This document shows positions 23,018-35,028 of a stretch of DNA of 64,000 nucleotides, one piece after another (position 1 is the first letter of the stretch; every line of letters begins with the position of its first letter). Both the position numbers and the translations under genes were made by a program. Origin of the DNA: Hydractinia symbiolongicarpus (lineage: Eukaryota; Cnidaria; Hydrozoa; Anthoathecata; Hydractiniidae); assembly GCF_029227915.1 (NCBI RefSeq), contig NC_079889.1:7314001-7378000 (forward strand), given 5' to 3'. A model generated the notes under the pieces. The model had not been told where the DNA came from, did not search any database, and worked only from the letters and a program-made list of their open reading frames with translations.

Positions 23018-23306
23018 TGTTATCGATTCTTATTATTCTTATATAAAATGCCAGTTACACAGGCTTTTGTGCTGAACTGTATGTATATAAAATGATTTAC
23101 TAATGAGAATCTATCTATTTCTCGCAAGTTGTTAATCCTTCAAGTCAATTTTTTTTAAAAAAAACTGCGAAAAATGGGCATATATGGATCACAAGCTACA
23201 AAAGACTATGAATGTGGCTAAATAGCCTTAAACTATTGATTGAACAATCTATGGCATCTCAATTATATTAAAATATTATTTACTAAATTAACCTAATGTG
23301 TATTAC

Positions 23307-23450
23307 CTGTAATACTGACAAATCATATTGATCCACTACATCTCTAAATGCTTTCATTTGCTCCGATGACGTTGGTCCCAATACTGCTACTGATTTTTTT
23401 TCCTGCACCATCAATTCTGTCATCATTTGTTTCACTATGTACCCAAATTC
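23307..23450 (-). CDS. GABA-B-receptor-like protein, coding exon 2
   Basis: A 144-base exon (48 codons) lies between acceptor CTTTTTATAG and donor ACAG|GTAATA, phase 0 at both ends. It encodes EFGYIVKQMMTELM and KKSVAVLGPTSSEQMKAF. V-A-V-L-G-P-x-S-S is the strand and loop of lobe 1 of the receptor ligand-binding domain, which in GABA-B receptors holds a ligand-contacting Ser. It ends DLSVLQ, and exon 3 continues in the same phase. Confidence 0.8.
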
Positions 23451-23676
23451 CTATAAAAAGGATAAATTCATTAAGAATTAAAAAATATGTTTAATTTAAT
23501 TCGAAATAATCCATATCTCATAATTAAGCATCAGAGTTTGTAAAATTATGGTTTAAAAATAACCACTTTTTGTGTTTCCCATACGTATTAAAATTTATTC
23601 AAATTTAAAATTTGTGGATAGATCTTCAATGTTACTTAGTAGCTAAAATACAAATTCTGTACGCACAAAAACTCAC

Positions 23677-24426
23677 ATCATTTTCTTGTACTGGCATTAT
23701 ATCCAGTTCATAACCTGCTAAGATATTGGAATGATTGTTAATTAAGTCCTTGGCAACTGTTAATGCTGAAAGAGTGTTGTGCCTATCAGTCCAACCATCT
23801 GATTTATGTTTAAAAAATGCTTTAAGAGATAATTTTGCTTTTAGTGGTGCTTTTATAATTTTCTTTGTAGTCAATTGCTTTGTCGTTGCTATTTTCCTTG
23901 CTGTTGATTTAGTTGTTGTTGTTGCTGTCGTCGTTGGGTTTTTTGAGGTATTCGAGGTTGTGGTAGATAACCATGCTGGCATTTCTGTCTTTTTCATCAA
24001 AGTTGAACCTGCACTTGTAACTGAAATATCATACGTCTTTAACGCTGTTTTCGACAGGTTTTTATTAAAATTCATAACTGTAACGGTCTTTACTACCTTC
24101 ATGTGCAATAATGACGGATTTAAAATGGAAATTGATAAAGATGTTTCAGAGTGTCTATACAATGATGTACGTTTTGGAAGTGATTTGTTAACAAACGGAG
24201 TTGCTCCAGCAACACCAGCTACTGTATTTGACAGTATAGAAGGAGTTAGATTAAATGATATAGATTGTTGTTCACGATTTTTTAAAACTGTTGACATGTT
24301 ACCTACAGCAACCATGTTAGTCACGTTTATAACTTGTAGTTGAACAACTGTTATCCATTGTATCAGCATATGTATTATAATACTTGTGCAGAGCAGTTCC
24401 ATTTTATTTCTAAAACAAATTGTCAT
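23677..24426 (-). CDS. GABA-B-receptor-like protein, coding exon 1
   Basis: The open frame starts at ATG 24426 or, more likely, at ATG 24402 (MELLCTS), which directly opens a hydrophobic signal peptide (IIIHMLIQWITVVQLQVIN). A long Ser/Thr-rich segment follows, including TTTATTTTKST near residue 160, probably an extracellular O-glycosylated linker. The end reads TLSALTVAKDLINNHSNIL then AGYELDIMPVQEND, the start of the receptor ligand-binding domain (A-x-x-x-A-x-x-x-I-N). The donor is GAAAATGAT|GTGAGT, phase 0. Family placement is firm for the domain; ligand is unknown. Confidence 0.8.
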
Positions 24427-25700
24427 AGCTATATTAGTCCTATTTGAAGCTCACTCCCTTATAATTTTTTTTAAATGACAGTTGGGTCAATAAAAGGCTA
24501 AGTGTTGACCCATGGTGACTTTTGCCTAGTAACTAGCTCCCCAAAAAGTCAAAAAAATTCGTTTCAGTTGTCATTGCAACGGATTGTCTGCTATTTGATT
24601 TTAAAGTCAGTATTACGAGTTTTGTGTCATTACTCACAATTTTGTTCTCAAACGACCTCACACCTGGATTTAAGATGTGTTTACAATTGATTTTTTTGTT
24701 TTTTTTTCTTGTTTGCTTGTTAACTAACCAATATAACCATATTAGTGAGATCGCAAGATGATACATAGAATTAGTTATTACCTTGTATGCTTTCTATGGA
24801 AAATAAATACTACTACTATAATTGAATTCCATTTTTCTACTAGAAAAAAAAACAATTACACTGTATATATTAAAGATAGTAGTAAAAATAAAACATCTGA
24901 GTTTTGTTTGCTTAGATATGTTTTTCGATTAATGACAGCGCTAAAGAGCTTGTTTATCATTTCATGACGAATACAACGTGATGTTTCTAGCGAAAACGTT
25001 AAATGGGGCAAACACAAAGCTACCAATTACATCTATCAACGTTAGCATAACATTTACATATTTGAAGCGTCCGATGTTACTAATTGTAATTACAGCAAAA
25101 CAAAATATTAAACAAATCTTTGTTTTTAATTAAATTATGTTGGAATGACATGCCCTTGTGAATTCACAGCGCAGGAAATACTGTGCAATTTTATGATATA
25201 TTTGTTGAATTTTATTGCGGAAGTATTGATATGCTGACTAATGGGTGCTGACAATTAAACTGACGAAATTATAATGTATTTATTATTAATAAGACGTCAA
25301 AAACAAGCCCAAGAATGCAGTAAGATATATCGCGGGGTTTCATAGAATGCTGAAAAGAGCTTGGTCGCAGTATACCAATTGTTTCTGATAGATTTTTAAC
25401 ACTTCGTGGTAATTATTCATGACTCGTCGAAAAAAACTTACTTCTGGCGGATTGCGTGGTCATTTCTTTTGTATATTATATAACAAAGAAATCAAAATTA
25501 CTTTCTTCCGATGGAAATCCCAAACATTAGTCAAGAGCTCAAAACAGAGTTCATAACAATAATATGTTTAAAGAGTAATTAAATTACAGCGGAGAAAAAG
25601 AGAAACAGCATTGGTATTAAAAAGCTAAATAAATAGCAGCATTAGCAGTTTTTATTCACACTTATAGTGACTACAAGTGATCAAAATAATTATGATGACA
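24427..25700. other. Upstream of the receptor-like gene, no feature
   Basis: Presumed promoter and intergenic sequence. No clear core promoter element was chosen. Confidence 0.35.
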
Positions 25701-25704
25701 AATA

Positions 25705-25958
25705 CATTTAACAAGATTTTTGAAGCTATTGCAGTGTACCAAAAGCTTTTTTATTTTAAAAATAACTTGGAAACAAATGGAAGAAAAAGTGATGAAATCT
25801 CATCTTTGCGTAAATAGGGTACAAAGCTATGTTTTTGTCAAACACCTCATATAACAACAAACGACGGACTGGAGGCAAAGCTAAAATATTGCTTCATTTC
25901 TTCTTTCCTTTAATTGTTCTCTTAAATCAAATGCTTTTTCCACCGCTTATACAATTAG
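25705..25958 (+). mobile_element. Degraded Helitron relic
   Basis: GAAGCTATTGCAGTGTACC and ATAACTTGGAAACAAATGG align with the body of the Helitrons at 11315-13398. The end CTTTTTCCACCGCTTATACA-ATTAG matches a decayed terminus. Confidence 0.55.
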
Positions 25959-25959
25959 T

Positions 25960-27635
25960 ATATAAGTAATAAAAAAGAGAAAAATAAAATAGTGCACTCT
26001 GAATAACTTTGAGATTTAAGGAAACCTAAACTTGAAATGACGTAAGACTTTTAGAATTCATTACTTGTTCTTTCTTTAGGTTAAACATCAAACTTAGTCC
26101 TAATTTTAGCATTATAAGTCTAGCCAGGGCTATTATAATATTTTTACCCTTGTGAAATTAATTGGCTATACCTATAGACTTAAGCTGAACCAAGAAGAAG
26201 GAAGCAGCTTTAACATACGCGTTTTGCATTGTTTTGATGCTTTGGTTTTTATAGTGATTTACATCAAGAATTACTGCAGGGAGCACAAACTTCTTATATT
26301 GATTTAATGGGGGGAATTTAAACATTTTATTGTTTTTTATAATAGTATTGACATAAAATGATGCTACCAACAATTTCAATGCAGTTTAAATTCAACAAAT
26401 AATGTTGGTAAAGATAGAAATGGACAGTAAATCAAAGATTACATTTAAACAACAATAAGTAAGTGAGTAAGTAATAAGTAACATGAAGTTTTACCGTACT
26501 TGGGGATTTAATGCTAGCGGCCGGGTCTTTTTTCCCTTCGAAAGTTACATTACCGCCAAACTTAGCTGTCAGAAGATCGAGCCAAATAGCTGAAAATGCT
26601 ACCTTTGAAGTCGAAGTGTGTACTCGAACACGAAATCTTATATTATTACAAATCGAACGCGCTACCACTTTCCCATCTCCGATAAACCGAAAGAAGATCT
26701 TAAATAGGAAGAGAAATAAATCTTAATAGTGATATTAACGGATAGTTGAATAGCCATAAATAAAGGATAAGGGTGCATTATGAAACAACAAATTAAAAAG
26801 TCGAAAGGAATGTTTTTTATGGAAAGTGCATTACTGTTTTTGCGATATTTCAGCAATTTATGGGACCTGATGTGAATTATCCTGTATTTCCGGTATTTTT
26901 AAAAATGCGATCAGCGCGTTCTAGAGCTGTTTTACCTACCCACGCATATACAGAAGTTGCATATTCGCAGCCTCTTTGCTGCAAGTATTCGCGATTTCAC
27001 GATTTTTGCTAATTTAAAAAACGCCAAGAATTTAAGATATTGATTAAGGATGTGCAATGCTAAAACCAGGAAATATTTTGTAATAGCTAACCTGTCTTTA
27101 TAAAAATATATTATACCGATATGGATCATTAAATTTTCGCATTTCTGTGTCCACCATTATCAGGCACATTTGGGGTTTTTTCTGAAGTTGTTTTTCAGTA
27201 TTATTAAAGTGATATAACATAATCTTTTTTGCGGTGAAATTATCAATTTTTTGATCGTTGTATTAAGAATGATTTTAATTGCAAAATTTAGTATATCTTT
27301 CACTATCAATTTCTTTGTGTCTGTTTTTGCCAAACATTTTTATGATGAACTAGTTATTTTATCTACCACCGACAAATTGATGTAAAAAACATATTAATAA
27401 TCCGAATTCATAACATCGGACGCATTCTAATATCTCTAAAATCATGTTAAAATGTTAGTTAAAAAAATGCTATAGTATCCTCCTTGCGCATTTCTTGTTA
27501 TAATATTGTATAAAGTTGAGTTTACAATATCAGGAAAAACAATTTTATTCTAAAATCGACAACAATTTAGACACCTGACTCGTTCATACACAGAAAAATT
27601 ATTTTAAGAAAGTTGTTTACCCGTAGCATTTATTA
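25960..27635. other. No recognised feature except a weak exon candidate
   Basis: A minus-strand open stretch at about 26480-26690 ends in the donor-like TACG|GTAAAAC and includes VAFSAIWLDLLTAKFGGNVT. It is exon-like in composition but no family is recognised and no partner exon was found. The rest is AT-rich. Confidence 0.25.
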
Positions 27636-27639
27636 TGGG

Positions 27640-27910
27640 ATAATGTGCTATCAACGAACGGTTAAGGAGTTATATGCGTTTAAAATTTGATAACGCCCGC
27701 AAAATCCAACAATGTACATATTCTTTGTTGATCAAGGACAGTGCACAGTGCAGATAAAAATTTAGAGCAGAGCTTGTCATTATGTTTAAGGCCAAATGTA
27801 AAATGTGTTTACCCGTTGCTTATATAGTGTACAGCTAGAAACGCTGATCAAGAAAATGTATAGGATCATATCCTTTTGACAAATAGCTGCGGCGATTTGC
27901 TTTAATTCAT
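27640..27910 (-). mobile_element. Degraded Helitron internal repeat, minus strand
   Basis: CTGATCAAGAAAATGTATAG (27845-27864), followed by GATCATATCC, is the reverse complement of the internal repeat unit in the Helitrons at 11.3-13.4 kb. Confidence 0.55.
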
Positions 27911-29200
27911 TTTTAGTTTTTAGTTAAATTTGCTGCCATGGTGAGTCAGGTTGTCAGAAAAAAATATTGAACAGGAATTTTTATTTTTATTTTTAAATAC
28001 TTGTATTAAAACGTCCGAGCCTAAAACATTTCATTACATTGTTCCGCGAATGTAAATCCAAATTTATGTACCTGCTTTTTCAGGTTTGAAATATACGATA
28101 AAGTCATCATAAACAGGATGACGTTATAGACACAATCCCTTTCATCCGATTGTCTCACATTGAGCTGACTAACATTCCTTTACTCCTAAGAAATGGGGGG
28201 AGATGAAATGAACATTATTGTTATTGTACATTTATTTACATACAAATAAATTGAATTAGAAAAAAACAGATATTGTAGTTATCTGGCTTACTCAGTACGG
28301 GTAATGGATAAATAATTTTTTTAAAATCAAAAAAGGAATGAACAAAAGTTCATGAAATGGAAGGTGAAATTTACTGATAAGATGCAAAGTTATAGTTAAG
28401 TAATGGCAAACAAAATACATGGTATGCAATATAACGTTAAACAACTATGAGATTTTTTATGCTCAGCCTTTATTATTTCCTCTTAACATTACCATTTCTG
28501 TAACATTTTAATTAACAACTAATTTTATAAAGATGACGGTACAAAATTCACTACAGGATTCAACCCATCAGGAATTGTAATTTTAAATAAGGGCACAGTA
28601 ACTAACCAAAACGGAAGAAGTGATTTGACATCAAGAAGATAATGTAACGTCATTATTTTTTGTTCACATCATCATTCTTTCCAAAGCTTTTTATTTTATT
28701 TTTTCAATTTATATTAGCCTAATTTTGATATGTCACAAAGTATTTTAGCAGTGTTATAATAATAAAACAAAAGAATGTAAAAAATCCAAATTTTTCCAAC
28801 CCGCCTTAAAAAAATGTAAAAATTTCCTTTCCTTTTAGTTATGGGAAGCAAACTTTCAACACAAAAGAGAACAAGAAAAAGACGTAAAATATCTAGCCTA
28901 TATCTCATCTAGAAGAAAAAAAGTTAATGAAAATTGGGTGGTAAAATTACAGATAATTATAATAATGCAATAAAATTGGTTTTAGCTCAACTCTTTTGTT
29001 GCAGGACTTTTTAAAGGCAGCCAAAAGTTAATATGAAAGTGTAAATTATGTGTTGTACGTACTAATAATGTGTAAATATTAAAAACAACCCTTTTGTTAT
29101 AAGAACCTAAAGAACAAAATATTCATATAGATATGGATGACCATATATTCTATATAGATATAGATATAGATTTCAATGAATTTGAGTTCCTAATGCAAAC
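27911..29200. other. No recognised feature
   Basis: AT-rich; a short ATAGAT microsatellite occurs around 29130-29175. Confidence 0.4.
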
Positions 29201-29204
29201 TATT

Positions 29205-29743
29205 TACAAAAAATGCGCATTATTTTTTCTGTAACGTCATCGGAAGCTTGCAATTTAATATACCACTATTTGCCTAAAATTCAATTACTTACGATCTAAA
29301 GCAAACTTTTACATTCTCTTTAACGCTGCAGTGTGCCAGCTAAATAAAAGCTATTTGACATATTTTTCGGATTTTACATAGTTAGCATGATTAATAAAAT
29401 ATTGCCCGAAAATCCGTTTTTCCCCAATTTTCAGGTAGAATAAAAAAATATAGGGTAATCGGATTAATCACGAGACAAAAATTCTCAAAAATTACCCTTG
29501 ACGAAATAAAGTTGTCTTGTAACTTTCAAGTCCTGAAGATAATCCTAACGAAAGTCATTATATTTTTCCGAATATAAGAATTTTATAGAGATTTTTATGG
29601 GTAGTTTCGAGTAATAGCCAATATCTAAAGCTCTGTGAGGTATTTTGTATACAGGTGCCTAATCGATGAATATGAAAACTTAGTGTGTATCAGAATCATG
29701 CAGCATAGCAAAAAAGAGTTATTAAAAAAAGGATCGAAAAGGG
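29205..29743 (-). mobile_element. Second, degraded copy of the TTAA-flanked MITE
   Basis: Reverse complement of much of the 5573-6312 element: CCCGAAAATCCGTTTTTCCC, AGCTAAATAAAAGCTATTTG and AGAGATTTTTATGGGTAGTT all have counterparts. It ends GATCGAAAAGGG followed by TTAA at 29744-29747. The GC-rich palindrome is lost. Confidence 0.7.
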
Positions 29744-30454
29744 TTAAAATAAACATAATTCTGCCTTCAAGTTTTTAATACGTACTATGAATCCATTACA
29801 CCCCACAGCCCGTGTACTGTTACTACGAGTTACAGTAATGCATACATTAAACATAATGAACAATAATAAAGAAGTCCTTCTCTTGCTCAAGGTTTTAAAT
29901 GATATGTATCATTTTTTAACATAAAATATTAAAAATTGATAAATCAAATATTTAATTAATTATTATGAATTAAGTCAGACATTGTGAAACACGAAGAGGA
30001 TTCAAACCAAGTAAACAAGAAATAGGAAATATAGAGCATCAATATTATTGTAACATAATTCCAAAATACAAAAACAAATTAGCAGAATAATACTAACACA
30101 CAATAGTAGTTCAGTTAACTACTAAAAGTTGGTAGTTAAAATCAGTTTTAAATAAATATGTGTTTAGAACCACAACCATGATTAACCAACATCAACTATT
30201 TTTTCTCATTCAACGCTAACTCTGATAAATTTTCATTTTTTGTCGTAAACAAGTTTAATTGCCTCGTCATTTAAATATTATAACGAGCGGTATTGTTATT
30301 TAATTAAGATGTAACAACCCCTATGACGCTTTTTGAATTGCATTTTAATTAGTTTGTCACATATTTTATGAAGTTAAAGTAATTGCTTTAGTTGATGATG
30401 TTTTTTTTATTCGGGTCGCTAAAAATAATAGTTTTTTTTTCTTCTTTTTATTCA

Positions 30455-32505
30455 ACCTAAACTGGATGTCCAGGACCAAAATCGAAGGTCCTAAGTCGTC
30501 TATAGAAAATGATTCTCAGATCGTCATTTTTTGAACGACTTCTGGACGTCCCTTACATGTATGCTCATAGGACATACAGTAAGAGGATATCCTTTGGACA
30601 TCTTTTCGCATTCGTCCGCGGGATAACATTTGTGTGACGACCGTTAAACGTCCGTTGTAGGACGTCCTTTTCAAGTCATAGTTCGTCGTCGTACGGACCT
30701 TTTTAACCGAATGTTTAATGGCACATAGGTTTTGTTCGTCCTTAGAAGGTCCTTTTCAAGACATCCTAGAGACAACGTATTTCGACACTATTCGGACGTC
30801 GCATCCATAATACTTTTTCATTTTTGACAAAATAAGTCAAAAAAATCACACATCATTGCTTGGTTTGTTTTGAGTGAGTTGATTACGAACTATTATCAAA
30901 TCGATAGGTTACTTTGTCCTGCCTGTCTGTTTTTTTGTAAACTAAGGGGGCACAGAAACAAAAAAAATCTTTATAAGGTTGTTATGGCCATGGCAGAAAG
31001 TATGGTTCAAGTTTAAAAAGTTAAACTTCGGGGACACAGAAATAAAAACAACCACAAGGTGTAACAATGTCCTTTGTTTTTACTCCTTGGTTATTGCTAT
31101 AAAATGAAAACAGAAAAAAAAGACTGCTCACAAAAGTTTAGAAAAATTAAGCTCTTCCAATGAGAGACAGAAATAAAGATATTCATTGGAGCGCAAAATT
31201 TTAAGTTTGGCCAGTCACACATGAAGCTTTGTTACAAAAGTAATTATAAATGTATCGTAGCTAGTTAGTGGGCTATGAAATACAATGGCGCGCAAGAGAT
31301 AACGAACTTTTTATCACAACGAACTCCAACGCTGTCTGCACACATGCTCTTATTGGTAAGAATTTGAATTATCTTTTATGTATCTAATTTTATCTGTCTT
31401 AATGAATGATTTCAGTGTTTTTGTTTACCTAACTTAGCTAGATAGGTTTTATGAGAATAAACTAAAGTATATGAAATTTTACTTTAAAACTTACATAATA
31501 TAAAACCAGATCAGATGATTTCTGTGTTATTTTGCTCCCAAAGTAACTATATGTTGACCTGATTTTACATTTTGTTTGCTGACTTCCAATTTTTTAGCAA
31601 CTTATAAGTTTGAAAAATGTAAGTTTGAGAAATCTAAGCATTTAATTGAGCCTGGAACCTCAAATTTTAAAAATTAGTTTGATACAGTACACATCTGCTA
31701 AGAGGGCGACGTCCACAATTACATTGCCACGCTTATCGGAAATAGGCCGATAAAACTTTTGACCTACAGATACCACCTCGTTTCCAAACTACCTTATTGG
31801 TAATTGGTCCACTTTTCTCCGTTCGACCCGTGAAGAATGGCCAGCTTGTTTTTTATGGCGGTTCAACGACTATAAGCTGGAAAAGATTTAGCGCAATGAT
31901 CTGTTTCACATTTAAATGACAATGGTGCAGGTTTGCCAAGTTTCTACCGTCGATGAAACATTGCCATATGTCTTACTTTTTCAGTTTTACTGGTGAATGT
32001 ATAACTTTAACTGTATATCTGAAAATAACTGTATAAAATATTGAAGCATGTATGAGAACTAATTATATTTATATATGATTATTGTAATTTCTTTTAAAAT
32101 AGTTTATCCAGCTGTTTATATAATAGAAATAAAGTAATTTATTTATTAATTCAAAATTTGTCTTTGCATTACGGTCATACGATGTACATCCTAAGGATGT
32201 TGTGCACGTCCTGTGGTATAACATATATGGCGCAAAGAGGACGCCCCATGGCGGTATCCTGAGGAATGTCCTCAGGTTATACAATTAAAGACTTCCACCG
32301 GACGACTTATTAAAACACCCCGAGGAGTCGTCATAAGACAACCTTAGGACAACAACAGAGGACGTCTCAGACACGTCTTTTTTACAACCTTTGGACGACA
32401 GGGATAAAACGTTCTCCGGTATTACACATGTGCCCAACACGGAATGTCCAGGGGTTAGAAAAATTGTCGTCCTCCGGACATTTTTAGGTCGAACATTTGC
32501 CCACT
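30455..32505. mobile_element. DNA transposon with GGACGTCC-rich ends
   Basis: The flanks 30455-30800 and 32180-32505 hold many degenerate copies of GGACGTCC, AGGTCCT and GGATGTCC in both orientations. The middle 1.3 kb has no such motif and no transposase frame. The architecture matches the elements at 15394 and 33050, with a different core motif. Exact ends are uncertain. Confidence 0.6.
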
Positions 32506-32539
32506 GAGTAAGTACTTGATCAAAATACAAATTATATTA

Positions 32540-32570
32540 CAATAGCCGTATTCTGTTGGCCCGGTATGCT
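32540..32570 (+). mobile_element. Helitron 5'-end-like string
   Basis: ACAATAGCCGTATTCTGTTGG resembles the Helitron 5' end TAATAGCCGTATTCTGT. No 3' end is identified. Confidence 0.3.
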
Positions 32571-33572
32571 CAGTATTACCTTTTGTTTCTCTCTCGCGTA
32601 AATAATATAGTTTTTGTTAGTAGATTCAATCAACGCAATAAAATCGGACGTTGTGTTCGGACCCAGCTGACACGCAACGTTATCTTGTTACGAGTAACGT
32701 TAATTTTTATGTTATTCCAACCTGAATGGTAGGTTGGTTTAGAAGGTTTTTAAAGTTTCCCTTATTAACTTAAACAAAAAGTAAAACGATTATAGAAGAA
32801 CTTAAATTGGAGAATCCTACAGTACACTTAAGTCTGAAAATATTATTTATGGTATTATTTTTTAAAAAAACAGCCCGCATAAAAAAAAACTACAGTTCAA
32901 GATGGTGCCGTGGCGACTGGTCATGCTGTTGCTATGGTTGATTTGTGCTCCTGGTACTGAAGCTCTACCTGATTTTAATTCACCTAACTTATATAAGTTT
33001 TTCAAGAATAAAGGTTTGAAGTTGTTTCATCTAAATATACTTACCCAGTAAAGTCGAGATGTCTTAAGCACGTCTTTAAAACGTCTTTTAAGGATCAGAT
33101 GAGACGTCCTTGAGACCCGTTTAAAAGCGTAACGCATAAAGACTTCTTTGACAGGCGGAAAAAGACTTATTTTTGTGACGTCTTAAAGACGTTTTAGAGA
33201 CATTCACGTAGGTAGCAAAACGTCTTAAAGACGTCTCTATTTAGTCTCTTTCAAACGTTATACTGCCAAGACAGGCCAGATAATTTTAGCCTATGCATAT
33301 TAGAATTTTAGTAATTATAATTCTGATGAAGGTGTGTCAAACCAAAACAAGGGAAGGGTTAAGAAAACGATAACAAAGTCACCACCAACACTTCATTCTG
33401 CATGTATGATACAAGCAGGGCTAAAGACCAAAAATCGCAAATGTTTCTATCCGAGAAAATAGAACAAAAATCTAAGATACTCACTTTCTTTATTGCCCAT
33501 TCATATCTAGGTTAAATACAGCTTCTTGCTTTGCTATGTACTTGTTGTTATATGAAACACAATGTTTTTTTT

Positions 33573-34020
33573 TCATATAGGTGAATATTTATCACATCCG
33601 TATGTCATTCTTCATTCTCAACAGAGAATGCTTCACCCCGATCAGACCTCTGATCATGACGGGCGAGTATAATGCGTGTAAGTCATATTGAAGAAGAACT
33701 ACTTTGTTCATCACTAACATACTGCCAAGCAGTGAGCAGGATTCGATCCGCGGTCCCCATCACTAACATCAGAGGTCTGATCGGAGTGAAGCATTCTCTG
33801 TTGAGAATGAAGAATGACATACGGATGTGCTATGATAAATATTCACCTATATGTATACACACCATCCGGATAAACTATCTGAGTTCATCACTAACATATT
33901 GCCGCACGTAGTGTAAAGGGTTCGTCTGCGGCTCCCAGTTCTGGGGACCGCGGATCGAATCCTGCTCACTGTTAGGCAGTATGTTAGTGATGAACAAAGT
34001 AGTTCTTCTTCAATATGACT
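33573..34020. repeat. Two interleaved long inverted repeats (A-B-A'-B')
   Basis: A (33573-33655) pairs with A' (33769-33853), and B (33680-33759) pairs with B' (33943-34020). Each arm is about 80 bp with few mismatches. Because B lies inside A-A' and A' lies inside B-B', the two hairpins cannot both form fully in one strand. Confidence 0.85.
33893..33980 (+). other. tRNA-like segment (possible SINE head)
   Basis: GTAGTGTAAAGGGTTCG resembles an A box and GGATCGAATCC a B box; the outer ends (ATATTGCC and GGCAGTAT) pair like an extended acceptor stem. No clean cloverleaf forms. The B copy at 33715-33759 repeats its 3' half inverted. Confidence 0.35.
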
Positions 34021-34490
34021 TTTTTTTCACTTTTTAATTTTGCACATATCAAAATATCAAAAATGTATATTTCCACGCCAATTTTTGCGAATGTTTAAAG
34101 AAATAACGTTATTTGCATTTTTATGAAATTATCTTCAAAACGAAAAGGAATGACACAGAAATATTATTTCTATGGGAATAATGACAGTTAACAAGTGCAG
34201 TAATAACACAACTTCGGCCCAAGTGCTTATTATTTTTTCTTGTCTTGGGAAGGTTGGTAACCCTTTTCCATTAGAGCCAGGAGATGGAGATTTGTGTATG
34301 TTCTTACTTAATTTTCAGCAAATGTTAGCTTAATTTTTCTCATAAAATGTTTCTTGTATAAATCAAGTGTAATACCGATTACATCGTGCGTAGAAATTAT
34401 CACACTCGGTAACTTTAACAATATCTAAAGCTGGCCGTTTGACTTTCCAAACCGTTTTATTTTCAAATTCTTGAAATATAAGGCATAAGA
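34021..34490. other. Interior of the GACGTCTTT element, no gene
   Basis: No coding frame with protein character seen on either strand. Confidence 0.4.
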
Positions 34491-34961
34491 GGTTTATTCG
34501 ACAGACTTTTAGCGGTTTTTTTAAAGAAAAGAGAAGACGTCTTCGAGTAATTCTATTCCAACGAGTTTGCAGCAGTTTTATGATAAACCAAATAAAGAAG
34601 TCTTTAAGACATTTATTTTGAACGAGATTCTGCTGATCTAACAGGGACCAAAAAAGACATCGTTTATTTAAACGAAATTCTACTGGTCTTGCAGAGACCA
34701 AATAAAGATGTCTTTAAGGCGTTTAAGAGATGTAGAAATGGGGATTCTGGTCCAGTCGCGCACGCACATCATACAGCAAATGAGCAACTGTTTTAAAATG
34801 ATGTCACGCTTCATTGCACAATATGGGGACTTTCCCTCAAACCCCGAATCATCCCGATCCGACAATTCCAGAAATACCAACATTCTCGAGCTTGCGCAAT
34901 AGCGACTAGCGGGAATAATGCTGACATCAACAAAATTTAGAGCATGCGCAATTGAGTAGGG

Positions 34962-35028
34962 GAATACCCCTACTCGATGACCGCACCAGAAAGATGCTAT
35001 TTGAGCTCTAAAATCTATATAATAAATG
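34962..35028. repeat. Polinton left terminal inverted repeat
   Basis: Starts GAATACCCCTACTC and ends TCTATATAATAAAT just before the ATG of the first gene. It matches the right end with four mismatches in 66 bases. Immediately outside lies GAGTAGGGGAA, which makes the left tip itself a palindrome. Confidence 0.9.

Larger units (their letters stand above)
20752..23306. other. Intron 2 of the receptor-like gene
   Basis: Holds a hairpin at 22641-22715, a Helitron 3' end at 22797-22824 and a tandem 18-mer near 22979. A possible plus-strand exon at about 21277-21456 is listed separately. Confidence 0.45.
33050..34735. mobile_element. DNA transposon with GACGTCTTTAAGACG-type ends
   Basis: Flanks 33050-33255 and 34495-34735 are built of repeats around ACGTCTTAAAGACGTC, CTTTAAGAC and GTCTTTAAGG. 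No transposase was seen in the interior, which instead carries the interleaved inverted repeats at 33573-34020. Ends are approximate. Confidence 0.55.

Noticed and set aside
23735-24343. 202-codon plus-strand open frame
   Set aside because: Antisense of receptor exon 1, whose signal peptide, ligand-domain motif and splice site support the minus strand.
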